Below are positions 10,882-21,947 of a DNA stretch of 64,000 nt, piece by piece (the stretch's first letter is position 1; every line of letters begins with the position of its first letter). A model generated the notes under the pieces. The model made no database searches, was not told where the DNA came from, and worked only from the letters and a program-made list of their open reading frames with translations. Made by a program: the position numbers and the translations under genes. Origin of the DNA: Pseudopyrenochaeta lycopersici (lineage: Eukaryota > Ascomycota > Dothideomycetes > Pleosporales > Pseudopyrenochaetaceae); the NCBI GenBank assembly GCA_003313425.1, contig NHZP01000041.1:62001-126000 (forward strand), written 5' to 3'.

Positions 10882-12339
10882 TCAAACTGTATGCTCAACA
10901 TGTTTTGCATCCAACGGCGCATCACATAATGAAGTTTTTTGGCTCGCATCCTCCCCGCCATTGGGCTGACTTGGGCATGTACGTAGTGGAAAACCTCGGT
11001 CGGCGGTTTTTGCCTGCCCGCCGCAGAGTTCTAGTTCGTCTCCCTCCATAGAGGGGAGAGCGACCTGCCGAGATGAGCGGAAGGTACGCTTTGTTTTCGG
11101 GTAGGAGTCCTGAGTGCTGCGACCAATGACCTTAGGGAGATGGCGCCGGAAGAAGGCTTTGCCTAGAGGTAGGCAGCCGCAGACAATGGCAAGATGCAGT
11201 TCAAGTGCCCTGGGATGTGTTAATATAGACTCTTCTCGTCTTGTGGCAAATGTCTGTGCAACGTACCACCACACGTCTTGGTTGGCAAAATCCTAGGTTA
11301 CATCCGTAGTACCATACGACCTGACGATGTGAACCAGCCTAATAATGATAGCGACTAGAACTCTGCAGTCCGACGAGTATAACTCCGATTGAAACCACAT
11401 TAAGATCAGCTTACAAGCCGCCTGTCATGAGCATAAAAGCTACGCCAAGTTTCTGGCGTCTCGGCATGTGTACGCTCCACAGCATGAAAATAGGCAGCAC
11501 CAGGATGACTGCATCCGTCGCTATGTTCATTGACGCACTGAACAGAAATACTGTGTATTGGTTAATACATGTCCCTGTCGTGATGGTCATATCCCAGTAT
11601 TTTTCCATCGGGTTGCAGGCATAAAATCCGACTGTCGCGGCTGGAATGCTGTACGCGGTTGTGATGGCCATAGCGGTGTATATTACGATCTTTAACCTCT
11701 TATCCGGGGAGATTCGAAGATAAAATGATAAAATGGAGATCTTTACGAGCATTATCGAGAACGAGTAGCTCAAACCCCCGATTACAGCTGCCTGAACAGT
11801 GAACTGCAGTTAACACGGCTTCCACCCTGAGCGGTAGAACTGCTCATCTTTCCAAAGTTCTTGTTGAATACTACAAAAGAAACATCCCATAGATGTCTTC
11901 CGAGACCGTAACGAGTGACTATATCTTATTTAGTGCCTATAATGCTGTCCCGATTATATAAGGGTGCCTACGGATGCAGCTAGTGATGCCATGTCCTAGT
12001 GCCATAATCTGGAAGAAAACAAGGTGAGATTTTACATTCGTCAATTTCAAGAGGTCCATACCCATGCAATAGTGATTGTATCTGTGATGTTAGCAATGAT
12101 ACAGATATCTACCAAGTTGGCTATATCTTACAGTCTTCAAACCTAGCTCTCTGCAGGATGAAGAGGCTAGTATACTATCTTAACGCAAGGGAAGCGGTCG
12201 AGATTAGCATGAATACTATGTTAACTGCCACAACGTGGTGGGCGATAGATGGTGGGCTAGCTGAGTTGGGAATCGATCCTAGTGGTGCAGGGACAACGCC
12301 ATGGAATTCCTCCCACGCAGAGTAGCGATAGATACTCAT
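10882..12339 (-). pseudogene. fungal-rhodopsin-fold protein, two nonsense codons and lost donor
   Basis: Third copy of the seven-exon subfamily. Exons on the minus strand: 12339-12132, 12081-12062, 12008-11972, 11924-11848, 11791-11415, 11362-11267 and 11209-10882, totalling 381 codons in frame. Exons 1, 2, 3 and 5 have exactly the lengths (208, 20, 37, 377) of the other two copies. Landmarks: RYGLGRHLWDV, IMLVKISIL, YACNPMEKYW, MNIATDAVILVLP and HLAIVCGCLPLG. Lesions: TAG at 12175-12177 in helix 1, TAG at 11293-11295 in exon 6, and an exon-4 donor reading AT instead of GT at 11847-11846. All are G-to-A on the coding strand. The C-terminal tail is about 75 residues longer than in copy 1769-3054. 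Confidence 0.8.
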
Positions 12340-13415
12340 AGTGACCTAGCCAATATAATATTGTCGCATATACTGTAATAAGCTAATATTCCACAGAAAA
12401 AGAGCAATCGCTTAAAAGACATAGATGAATAAGAGTTCTTGTCTAAAGGGCTCTTGCAAGTAAATAAACATGTGTGACTGCACTTCCACTGTAGAAAATT
12501 GAAAGATGGGTTAACTCTAGAAATAAAGTTTAAGGACCTTAGCCCTGATACAAACCCCTGCGCTACGTACTTGAGTCGCGTTCTTGGATGGTAAATGCCT
12601 TCTCAAGCAAGAGGTAATTTCCCGTGTCCACGTCTCTGGTACGCCACACGGTCGCGCATACTCCCAAGTACGAAACTCTGTTACAGGGTACACGCAGAGA
12701 TTCCTTTCCTACTTTGTCATCCTCAATCTTTATAAGTTGCAAGTGACTGGCTCAAGCTTTCCTTCAATACTTGTGAAATAACTTCTAGGGCTTGCAGCCT
12801 TCTCACTAGATTTAATGCAGGCTCACAGCGCGCCAAGACAAAACGGACGTCATGGGCTTCGAAGGCGCCTTTGCTGTGTTTTCCGTGCCACAAGAGGACG
12901 GGACATGATCATGCGCGGTAATTAGACCTCGTGCCTTCATGAAGTGTCTAGCTGCATTGATATGTGGCCGGGGAACGGTTTCCTCTAACCCGTCGGCAAT
13001 CTTTGTTAGGATAGGTTGATTCAAGCTCAAGCTGGACTAGCCGTCATTAATGCGACGTCGGGTTTCTCCGTAAGAACAAGTGTACAGTTTATAACAGCTT
13101 TAACAATTCAGCTATGGAATTAAGTGTGTAAGGCAGCAAATGCTATTAGCCCTATATAAGATCTTTAGAAACATTTAAATGAGACCGTAGTCATTAGAAG
13201 CCTGTGGGTTACAGGCGGGGACGCTGCAGCTACTACATTGCATTACTCTGATCACCTTACCCCGTTCTTCCGCAATTAAGCGAGACAAACGGTAAGCCCC
13301 TTTATGCTCCGTTCCGTTTAAAGGAATCCCGAGTTGGCAAAAGCCACTAAGAATGCGCTGAGCATCAAACAACATTCTTCACTGTGTCAGAAACACACTA
13401 CGTACTCCAACTAAG
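12340..13415. other. no supported gene
   Basis: Several 60-70-codon frames occur on both strands without motifs or splice logic. Bases 13080-13180 are AT-rich. Nothing further seen. Confidence 0.4.
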
Positions 13416-13549
13416 ATGGTATTGACTTCCAATATATACCTGTGCGTGGAATGTTGTGCGTTCGAACCATATCAAAGTCATCGATCACAAGGCGTAATGC
13501 AGCGCTCAGTGCTCTATCACAAACAGCACGACTATTGCACACAACACAA

Positions 13550-14075
13550 AAGAAATCAAACTCTCATTCCTAGTCAAGACTCGCTAAATAGCAAAGCCCT
13601 TCTCATCCATAATGTATGTGTGCTCAGCTTCAACGCCATACTCAGCCATTTTTGCGTACAGAAGGTCAAAGTACAGTTTGTACTTCCATCCAGCATCGGC
13701 TTTGTGGCGGGTAGCCTCCATGGCGGTGGTCCACATCGATATGAGTCGGCCTTTGTGTCGGTTGATGAAGCGCGTAACTCAACTCTCGCTAACCTCTTTT
13801 TTGGCTACAGGAGCAGCAAAATTCTTGATCATTTGCCTTGTGAGTGCAAGGTGTCGCGCAGTAAGTCCTTCAATGTACTGCACAAGCTCGTCCTCATCTT
13901 GTGGGTTGATTAATCGCTGGCTGATAGCTTTCGCTTCACGCGACTTAGTTTCCTCCTGGTCCCTCCGCGTCAAAGTAGAGCGCCAGTATTCATGTTTTTC
14001 GGCAAGGTTTTGGTATGAAAAGTCTTCATCAGAGTCCAATGCGTCTATTTCTGCAAGGGCGTCTTCTATTGTCAT
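13550..14075 (-). pseudogene. pogo-type DDE transposase, N-terminal remnant
   Basis: A 98-codon frame encodes the N terminus of a fungal pogo-like transposase. It has an HTH, then LVQYIEGLTARHLALTRQMI and the NFA stretch, ending at a TGA where the family has Trp (VSES-W-VTRFINRH). Reading through gives VTRFINRHKGRLIS and further on TYIMDEKGFAI, which contains the first catalytic Asp, followed by TAG. Beyond that the frame is lost. This is an inactive copy whose lesions look like C-to-T decay. Confidence 0.8.
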
Positions 14076-14199
14076 CGTGGCGTTGAGTTATAGGGGGGAT
14101 CGAATGTGGACTATGAAAGTGGTTGGGTGCATGCGCATGACGCGCACGGACACGGTAGCTGGCCTTGCTAAGATGTTCGCCCGTTTCTCAACCCACTGA

Positions 14200-15611
14200 A
14201 ATCCAGTGGCTGCACGTCAGCCTTGCCACTCAAATTCTGGGCTGTGCAACCAGCCGCACCTACTGACACCTTTACAATACCAAGAACATAGCAAAAGACA
14301 CCAGGGTCAGCTCGCAGCACTATCGTAAGGTTCGCCTTCCGATGCGATTTTCGAGCAGTGCAGCGTTCCGCTTTCCTCTCCTCTTGCTGACCTCAATCGC
14401 TGAGAAAGTTAGTCTCAACAGTCGAACCAGTTGCCACACAGCGGCTTTCGTTTCCCGGATATTTACATGCGATCAAGATTAGATAAGCAAGTTCGTGCAG
14501 GGGTGTCAGGCGTTGCCGCAATCTCTTATGCAAGTTGTCTCAGGCCAGGAAACATCTGTATTAGTAATCCTGCTAAGATGCTGCATGTAAATCTGCGGGT
14601 TGGGGTACCCCACACTTTAGACACAACATCACAATACAACGCTGCTGCTTATTATCATTATCTCAACTTCCATCGTTTTAGCACGTTCAGTGCGACACAA
14701 TTTGTCACACAGCAAGTCTCCGGAATTTAGTGTCACAAGAACAAAGACATAGCGCACGCCCATTCCATGCTCATTGGTTGACCCGCACACCCAGGAACGG
14801 GGAGCCTGACCCGCCATCCCGGTATTTGCGGAAACTCGCGCGAAAAGCTCCTCATGCTCCCTTTACGGCTGTCAGGCTTGGTAACGATTCATTCCCTTCC
14901 GCAATAATTGTTTCATCAATCATTGCTCCTATATTCGGCTCTAGCCATATGAAAGCCACAAGCCACTAACGTTAATAACCTAACCTGCGAAGCGGGAGGG
15001 AGCAAAGATCAGAACGCGCATCTGCAATACGAGGACGGGATTGAGAAATGCTCCCGTATGGATGAACATCTAAACGTAAAATGCCTCGTTAACGATCCTG
15101 GGGTCTTTGCTTTCCGGGTAACGATCCTACTGGCTAACTCTCTGGACGCTATCGCGTGTAAAAAAACAATTCTTTCCGGGACACTGGTGGTATTGATTAT
15201 GGACCATTGAGGGCTGAGTCCACCTGCTTGGATGGCGCAAGGACGCACACCATCTCAAGGACATCATTTTACGCAGATGAATCCATCCGAAGCGAAGGCT
15301 CTCTCGGGCGGTATACGGCAACACTGCCGATTCCACCGCGGAAGTTCTGTGGCGCCTTGGAACTTCGAATGGCTTTCCGCTGCCGGTTTCTACGAATCTA
15401 TCATAGAAGGAGCATGATGGTCACCACGATTTCATCGCTTAACCTAGAGAGAAAGAGAGAAGACAATCGACGATCCGATGCCCATGATCGGTGTAATGCC
15501 TTAACTCTTCTTAAACGATGAAGTACGTAGTTCTTGCAACGTCTGCTCTATCGCACAACTCATTATTTTCTATGACCGACGAGACCGCTCTTACACTAAA
15601 CCTATTACTCA
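14200..15611. other. non-coding except a dispersed repeat
   Basis: No supported gene. The segment 14541-14700 is a dispersed repeat described separately. Bases 15500-15611 lie just upstream of the seven-exon membrane-protein gene. Confidence 0.4.
14541..14700 (+). repeat. dispersed 160-bp repeat, copy 1
   Basis: This copy reappears in inverted orientation at 28355-28515 with roughly 90 percent identity by eye (shared blocks include ATGCTGCATGTAAATCTGCG and CGTTTTAGCACGTTCAGTGC). Homology stops abruptly after GCGACAC on one side and near AGGAAACA on the other. It is non-coding; it may be a small non-autonomous element or a solo terminal repeat. Confidence 0.75.
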
Positions 15612-16988
15612 ATGAATTCTCCGTTTCTTTCGCACCGAAACGAAGTAGTTGGTGTGATAGCTCCTCCTCCAGGTATTTCGCCTGATTTTACCCATCCACC
15701 GTCCAGAGTGCAGACTATTTTCACTGTTCATATTGTGACTGGGATTCTCTCAACTCTGTTCATTGGATTACGATTTTACACTGTCCGATTCATCACACGT
15801 CACGTAAGGGTAGACGATTGTAAGCTGTCCTACCATTCTTACTAATGACCTCAGCTGACGTTTTTAGATATGTTAATTGTCGCATGGGTTAGGCTCACTC
15901 CAATCTTTTTGCGGGAACTATGCTGAACATCCTGAATTCAGATTTTCGCTCTGGTGTATTCTATACTTGGCGCCATCAGTACGTAACTCTGCATTTGTGC
16001 CGACACAGGAAATTGACAAAATACTATCAGCTACTGAGTATGGGTTTGGTCGGCACCTATGGGATGTCCCAATTACCGTTTTTAACCCTAATTTTATGAA
16101 AGTAGGTAAATCTATCATCTTACCCCCTTGCGCACTCAAAGATAGACTAACTGATGCATGCACAAGGTCGGGGCTATTGGCGGAACGTTTTATGGTATCT
16201 CAATCATGCTCACAAAGCTCTCTATCCTCACGTTTTTCACTCAATTCGCGCCCAGGGGAAACCTCCGTGTTGTTATATACATTATCATGGCACTTGTTGT
16301 TATGTATAGCCTGGTGGCATCATTCGAATGGGTGTACGCCTGCAGGCCACTAGAAAAATACTGGGATCTTACAATCGCTGGTGGTTCATGCATTAACTGG
16401 TTAAAAATCACAGTCTTTAGCGGCGTTATGAACACAACAACAGACGCTGCGATACTGATTCTGCCAGTTCTACTTTTACGAGATCTCCGACTGCCTAAGA
16501 GGCAAAAGATTGGTGTCATAGCAATGTTGATGACAGGGGGTTTGTATGTTTTATCATTGGCTGCTCTCTTTGGATGCAGAAACAGCTAACAGGCGAATTA
16601 GTATTTTGATTGTCAGCATTATAAGATTAAAGCTCACAGTGGATTTGGTTAATACAAAGGATATCTCTTGGGAGGGCGTCTCGTCAATTGTGTGGTGGTA
16701 AGTGCAAGCGGTATCGATTTCTGAGGCAAATCTTTCTGACATTAGGCTCTTAGGACGATTGAGGTGCATCTAGCCATCGTTTGCGCCTGCCTCCCAGCTG
16801 GAAAACCTTTTCTCCGGAAATACATGCCCAACGTCATCGGAAGTAGTTACGGTGCTTCCGCTAGGACAAAGAGAACCACTGTTCGTTCCACTCGTACACA
16901 ACACCTTGCTTCAAAAGATCCTGGCGAAGACGCCCGGGACATAATCTTCGAAGATAATATACATAGTAAGCTGCGGGTACATACTTAG
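15612..16988 (+). CDS. fungal-rhodopsin-fold integral membrane protein
   Basis: Intact seven-exon gene: 15612-15819, 15868-15887, 15942-15978, 16031-16101, 16167-16543, 16593-16697 and 16754-16988, 350 residues. Two exons are only 20 and 37 bp, which automated annotation may miss. Landmarks in order: TVHIVTGILSTLFIGLRFYT (helix 1), VDDYMLIVAW, TEYGFGRHLWDVP, IMLTKLSILTFF, VVIYIIMALVVMYSLVASFE with WVYACRPLEKYW, GSCINW, MNTTTDAAILILP, GVSSIVWW and VHLAIVCACLPAG. The Cys pair after helix 3 and in GSC is the expected loop disulphide of this family. Donor of intron 2 is an unusual GTTAGG. It is the functional sibling of the two dead copies at 1769-3054 and 10882-12339. Ligand unknown. Confidence 0.85.
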
Positions 16989-17416
16989 ACCGTGTACAGG
17001 CCTACTAACAATTGTGACATAGCGAGAGGTTCTACCAATATATCCACCACGACAGTCGAACTCGCAATAGAACAGGCTGTTCGAGCAGAATATAGCTCTG
17101 ACAAAGGATTAATCATTATACATAATTGAAGGTAATGCCATGACAATCCCCAATCTCTACCTACATGTTAATTAGCATTACCCAATGTATTGGTAGGAGA
17201 AATATACTTGCCTCTAGGCATACGATGGAACTGGGCATATCTTGGCTGAAATCTCTAATTATGCCTTTGGTCGAGTCGCATTCTATATTGGATGATCCAC
17301 TGGGAGAATTATGTTGCGGGCCTAGGATAGACTGTAGTGATCCCATGGATTGATGGCAAATTGAGCTCCATCTTTCAGAATGTCTTGAGTGCCGTCGCGC
17401 GACCTTTTGTCTCTGC

Positions 17417-17740
17417 TCACCACTTGGCTCTCCACGCTCGTTCTGTCTGGGTCTTGCACCATCGCTTGACAGCTGTTCTGAGCGGGTGGAGTCTAGGCGG
17501 CGCACCTGCCGGCGGACGTCTGCGGCCGTCTTCTCCCCATCCGGTCGCCTCCTTGGCGGCCCTGTCTGCAGCCTCGTTTCCTGGATTGCCTACGTGTGCG
17601 GGAATCCATCTTACTGTCACTGGCCGTCCTATGTCCCGGAGTTCTTGGACCTGTCTTGCAATCTCCTCGAGGATGTAGGCTCCTGATCGGCCCTCGGCCT
17701 TGGTTATAAACCAGATGGCTGCCTGGTTGTCTGTCTCCGG
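17417..17740 (-). pseudogene. LINE (Tad1-like) RNase H fragment
   Basis: Minus-strand frame carries the RNase H domain that ends Tad1-type non-LTR retrotransposons: [19 protein letters not shown], then [20 protein letters not shown] and AAKEATGW. The Asp of TDNQ and the HxGxxGNExAD block are the expected active-site parts. Reverse transcriptase is missing. It lies head-to-head with an endonuclease fragment of the same kind of element that begins at about the same base on the other strand. Confidence 0.8.
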
Positions 17741-18252
17741 GAACTATCACTTACGAAGAAGCGGCTTGGCAATCTACCATCGACCTGTGCCTGGTCACCG
17801 TGGACCTCGACGACAGGGTGATCAAAAGCCAAGTCGATCGCGATCTCGACCACAACTCAGACCATCTACCGATATGCACCGTGTTGGATACGACTGTGCA
17901 GTACCTAGACAAGGCAGCTCAGAGGCACTGGAGGCGTATGGACGAGAAAGCATACACAAAAGCCCGGCAGCAAGCCCTGCCACCGCCACGCAGACCCGTG
18001 ACAAAGGTGGCACTTGATAGATACGTCCATGAAGTGATTACGGCGATCAGAAGCGCAATCGACAAAGCAGTTCCGCAAACATGCTTCTCACCCCGAGCAA
18101 GGGAGGGATGGACTGCGGAGTGCAAGGCGGTACTTGCAGAAGCGAAAAGACTAAAGAGATTACACAGCCAGTATAACACAGCACAATCGTGGGAGGAGTA
18201 CCGCGAAGTTAGAAACCGCAAAGCAAGAACGGGATCGTGCCAGCATTATTGA
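17740..18252 (+). pseudogene. LINE (Tad1-like) endonuclease/linker fragment
   Basis: Plus-strand frame carries the end of an AP-endonuclease-type domain (TYEEAAWQSTIDLCLVTVDL, then DHNSDHLPI with the catalytic SDH) and the linker towards reverse transcriptase (WTAECKAVLAEAKRLKRLH). It stops at 18250, before any RT motif. With the opposite-strand RNase H fragment it forms a rearranged, inverted LINE remnant. Confidence 0.8.
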
Positions 18253-19187
18253 TATGATGGCGAGCGATCTAGCAATGTAACTAGTCGCAATCACGCTCTT
18301 TAGAGATCAAATATAGTTCGGTGGCTTCAGCCTCAAAGACCAATTTGGCTTAGATCCAGCGATTATCCAAAAGCCATCCAAGCCACCTAATGGATTTGGA
18401 TCGGCCAGCCGATCCATCCATTTAACACACTGATGCCGACGATCGATATGAGGAAAGGGCTGGATACGACTTTCAAAGAGATACTGCTTGCGTTGTGGGT
18501 GACCGGGTTTGTGGGCGACATTTGGAGTCTCAACTAAGGACCAGACTTGATGACACCACAACACAGCACATCATGAATGGGAGAAGGGCGGTAACACAGA
18601 CCCTGCTCCCATGCTGATGCTGATTGCGCTAGGACTTGCGAGCAGAAAGAATTACCTCTCCAAGATTTGATTACCACGTAATGGTGCTGTTACACATATT
18701 AGGCGGAGATGAGACCTGTTGCTTCAGTAGATTACTGCAGCAGCGAGCCTAAGAACTCATGGATGAGGTTTGAGCTACGGATACTTTTACACGAAGCACT
18801 AAACCCGCGGTCCAAGCAACCTTGACAAGTCGCAAAGCCAACCCGTAGAAAGACCGTCTGCGTGCCCGACTAATCATATTTGCGCCATGTTATATTAGAG
18901 AAAGATCATGAGACACACTGTTCCATGGCTCATAGCAGGAGGGTAAGTTGCGCGACATATTGACAGAGCCGCCTTGATGAGAAAAAAATCAGGTATCTGT
19001 TATTATCTGGACTGTATGCGTGCGACCCGCAACTCAGGTTCGACAAAGCACTACTGTGCTTTTCTGCTATCTTTTCCTGTGCTCTGGGACATCTCTTTGT
19101 GATCGTCATCCGAACAACGGACGTCGGCAGCGATCCGCAAGGCGGATCCGTCGTAGTGTAAGCAATGAATCTACCGCTTGGTGAGCA
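18253..19187. other. no supported gene; tandem GGAT-rich patch
   Basis: An 85-codon minus frame at 18307-18564 is not convincing. Around 18370-18420 repeated GGAT/ATCC words occur, reminiscent of the subterminal repeats of the hAT element at 58084-61130 but without a clear terminal repeat. Otherwise nothing seen. Confidence 0.35.
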
Positions 19188-19577
19188 TTGCTGATACGAA
19201 GCAAGACCGGCATTACATGCAACCATTTTCGGCCTCTGTTCAATACTATACAACTTATAAACTTCGCGCGGGTATACCGGGGTCCTGCTCCTGCAGTAGG
19301 CGTCGCAATAGGTGCAATCTCGGCGTTGTTCTTTGGTGCCCTTCTCGTATGGGAACAAGCCCACAAGCAAAGATCGAGAGGTGCCGATACGAGGCTCCAG
19401 GTCCGTCGCAGCAAGTCTCAGACAAATTCTACAGCAAAGGATCATATTAGACAACAGATGGCTCGACTTCTTATAAGCCCAGAACCACCCGAAGAGGATA
19501 GCTCTTTTCGGCTGGAGATGCCTCCACATCGAGATGTGAATGAGTGGTTGGAGCAGGGAATGAGCAAAGCTAGTTAG
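19188..19577 (+). CDS. possible C-terminal exon of a single-pass membrane protein
   Basis: A plus-strand frame contains one strongly hydrophobic helix (AVGVAIGAISALFFGALLVW) followed by a basic stretch and a polar tail ending LEMPPHRDVNEWLEQGMSK. This layout, with a glycine/alanine-rich helix then positive residues, is typical of the membrane anchor of fungal cell-surface proteins. No extracellular domain can be spliced onto it from upstream. A 231-codon frame on the other strand (18930-19625) covers the same bases but shows no features. It may be a remnant. Confidence 0.3.
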   Translation: MLIRSKTGITCNHFRPLFNTIQLINFARVYRGPAPAVGVAIGAISALFFGALLVWEQAHKQRSRGADTRLQVRRSKSQTNSTAKDHIRQQMARLLISPEPPEEDSSFRLEMPPHRDVNEWLEQGMSKAS

Positions 19578-21113
19578 CGGTTGAGGAAGTAAACTTTGGT
19601 CGGCAGCATTCGATTCGCATTCCACGATAGCTAAGCCACGTCTATCGTCTCAATCGACATCGCTACTTTCGTCCAGATGCCGCTTTCTATTTCGTGACAA
19701 ACCATCAGCTTCCATTGAGCCCAAAGCCAAGGTCATGTGTAGGGTGGCGTGGCAGGCGCATCAAGTCGTCATGAATGATTAAGACGAGTGCTACAGGGCA
19801 GACTGCGTTATCTCGTAATAGTACTTAGTAGACCATCCTCCAAGCGAGAAAATTCAAAGCTCGCTCAACCAGGTGCAGAAGAAAACAAGCTACTACGGCG
19901 TAGGGTTCAATTCCGTTTCCTTCAGTCAATTTCATTTCTTTGGAGCCAAGCCCATCGCCGTGGAAGGCATTAACGGGCGGCATGCGTAACGTCCCAACAT
20001 CAACGAATTGATTGGGCGGCAGGGCTACGATCCATTTCTGTGATGGCAAATGAAGCTCCCACTTGGACGCGTAGGCATGTTCCGCTTGACGCGACCTAAT
20101 GACTATAGAAGAATCCCATCATATGCGCTATGTTGCATCCCGCTTTGGTCATGGCTCATTCAAATTAGTACGCACAACCATTCTGTCTCTCCATATCTGC
20201 TTCCGAACCCTTAGACGCAATCATACAATGATCTCATGGCCCATTTCGAGATTTCAGTTTCGCTGAAGCTGTACGTGAAGCGCAGTCCCCTAATAGCGGT
20301 GATCTTCGAATGATATTCCATTCACATATACGTCTAAAGCGCATTCAGGTTCTGCTAGGGGACCAGGGGCTGTATTTGAGGAGACTTCATTCTGTCCAAC
20401 AGGAAAACCCAGCCGAAGATATACTTTTAAACCAAACCGTTCTGTTCGCAATACGTCCCATCGCTTGTGTGTCAATGTTGGTCGCATAGTTTTGACGATG
20501 CCGATGACGCCGTTGATTCCGACGGCACTTCAACAGGCAGAATTGACTAGAAGAGAATTGGACAAGATGCATCATCGCCAAACTCCAAGCATATCTTCTG
20601 CTTCAGTCGGGTAACGACAAATTGGGGCTCGAGCGAATTAGGTTGTTTCCTCGTTATGCTCCCTCTGCGCGCTCCTAGAATGCTGCTGTATCATTTGTGC
20701 GACTCTCCCGCAAGAAAAAGACGGGAGGGCAACACAGATGCTTTACTCTACAACTGTATTTGCGAGCATGTTTGCGGATAAGGCATTCTTGAAGGCCGAT
20801 AGTCATCTTAATCAGCATTGAAAGTTACGCTGATATCAATGTGCTCATCAAGAAAGGCGTCTCTTTATGATCAAAAGGTGATCAGTTTATAAACCATATA
20901 TGGCGTCAGTGGTGGAATTTCTATAAGATTGGCTGCTTGCATTTCAGTCTGTAAACATCCCCATCGCGGCCGCACAACACGTATAGTTTGCCCCGAAAGA
21001 GCTGAAACCAGTGTCACCTCGTCGAATCCGCTTTCGCGCCTACACGCTGTGCCAGCTCTCGTCTTAACACCATCCCGCGTTTACGAAGAACTACTTGCCT
21101 TGCGGATTCTACC
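19578..21113. other. no supported gene
   Basis: Only short frames without motifs on both strands. The last 150 bases would contain the promoter and 5' leader of the acidic protein at 21114. Confidence 0.4.
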
Positions 21114-21947
21114 ATGCCCCAGTCGAAAATCTCGGGGATGCTCCGAAGGCACCAGGACATCGTGGAAGAGTTATGCTTTTATCTTGATAATGAACCAGCC
21201 AAGATACGACGCTATTTGAAAGGCCTACCGCTGGCAGACGTTGTAGTGCTCCTCCAAGTGTTTCCTGAGGAACTGAAATACCAGCTAGTTCAGTTGACAA
21301 AATCGGAGATAGCCGGCAAGATTCTTCTAGACATAGACTGGGAACGTCGAGTAAGAGTTTTCAAGGATTTAAGCCAACATTACAGGGAAAAGGTACTTGG
21401 TACCTACGATGAGCACGAAGCCAATACAATTCGCAGTGAGATCTGCATCTGGACCAATATGGACTCTCTTTGTAAATCAATGGGGCAACTTATGAATATC
21501 GGGAAAGCAGATGGGCTTATGGTGCATGAACAACACACGAATGAGGAGGAGGATGCAATAATCAATCAGGGCGGTGCGGAGAGCGACACCTCAAGGACGC
21601 TTTCGGTTGACGAAGAATACTCTGAAGAAGACTGTGATCCAGAGAAGGATACGGATCACGATGGTGACGACCGAAGTACGGATGAGCATGTTGATGAAGA
21701 CGATGAAGACGATGAAGACGATGAAGACGATGAAGACGATGAAGACGATGAAGACGATGAAGACGATGAAGACGATGAAGACGATGAAGACGATGAAGAC
21801 GATGAAGACGATGAAGACGATGAAGACGATGAAGACGATGAAGACGATGAAGACGATGAAGACGATGAAGACGATGAAGACGATGAAGACGATGAAGACG
21901 ATGAAGACGATGAAGACGATGAAGACGATGATGAAGAAGCAGAATAG
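21114..21947 (+). CDS. acidic hypothetical protein with DED tandem repeat
   Basis: A 277-residue frame. The N-terminal 150 residues look like a real globular, mostly helical domain (DIVEELCFYLDNEPAKIRRY, LKGLPLADVVVLLQVFPEEL, KSEIAGKILLDIDWERRVRV) that I do not recognise. A linker rich in Asp/Glu follows, then 26 uninterrupted copies of GATGAAGAC (DED), and the protein ends EEAE. The extreme negative charge would suit histone or basic-protein binding, but that is inference. The nucleotide repeat is also open in other frames, so length of the tail is no evidence for coding; the N-terminal part is. Confidence 0.5.
   Translation: MPQSKISGMLRRHQDIVEELCFYLDNEPAKIRRYLKGLPLADVVVLLQVFPEELKYQLVQLTKSEIAGKILLDIDWERRVRVFKDLSQHYREKVLGTYDEHEANTIRSEICIWTNMDSLCKSMGQLMNIGKADGLMVHEQHTNEEEDAIINQGGAESDTSRTLSVDEEYSEEDCDPEKDTDHDGDDRSTDEHVDEDDEDDEDDEDDEDDEDDEDDEDDEDDEDDEDDEDDEDDEDDEDDEDDEDDEDDEDDEDDEDDEDDEDDEDDEDDEDDDEEAE
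21693..21926 (+). repeat. perfect 9-bp minisatellite, 26 copies
   Basis: The unit GATGAAGAC is repeated 26 times over 234 bp without interruption that I could see, in frame with the gene at 21114. A perfect array of this length in coding sequence is expected to vary in copy number between strains. Confidence 0.95.

Noticed and set aside
18307..18564. Possible third hAT end because of GGAT/ATCC-rich words
   Set aside because: No CAG-type terminal repeat, no target duplication and no transposase nearby.
18930..19625. 231-codon minus-strand open frame
   Set aside because: No motif, odd composition and a more protein-like frame on the opposite strand over the same bases.
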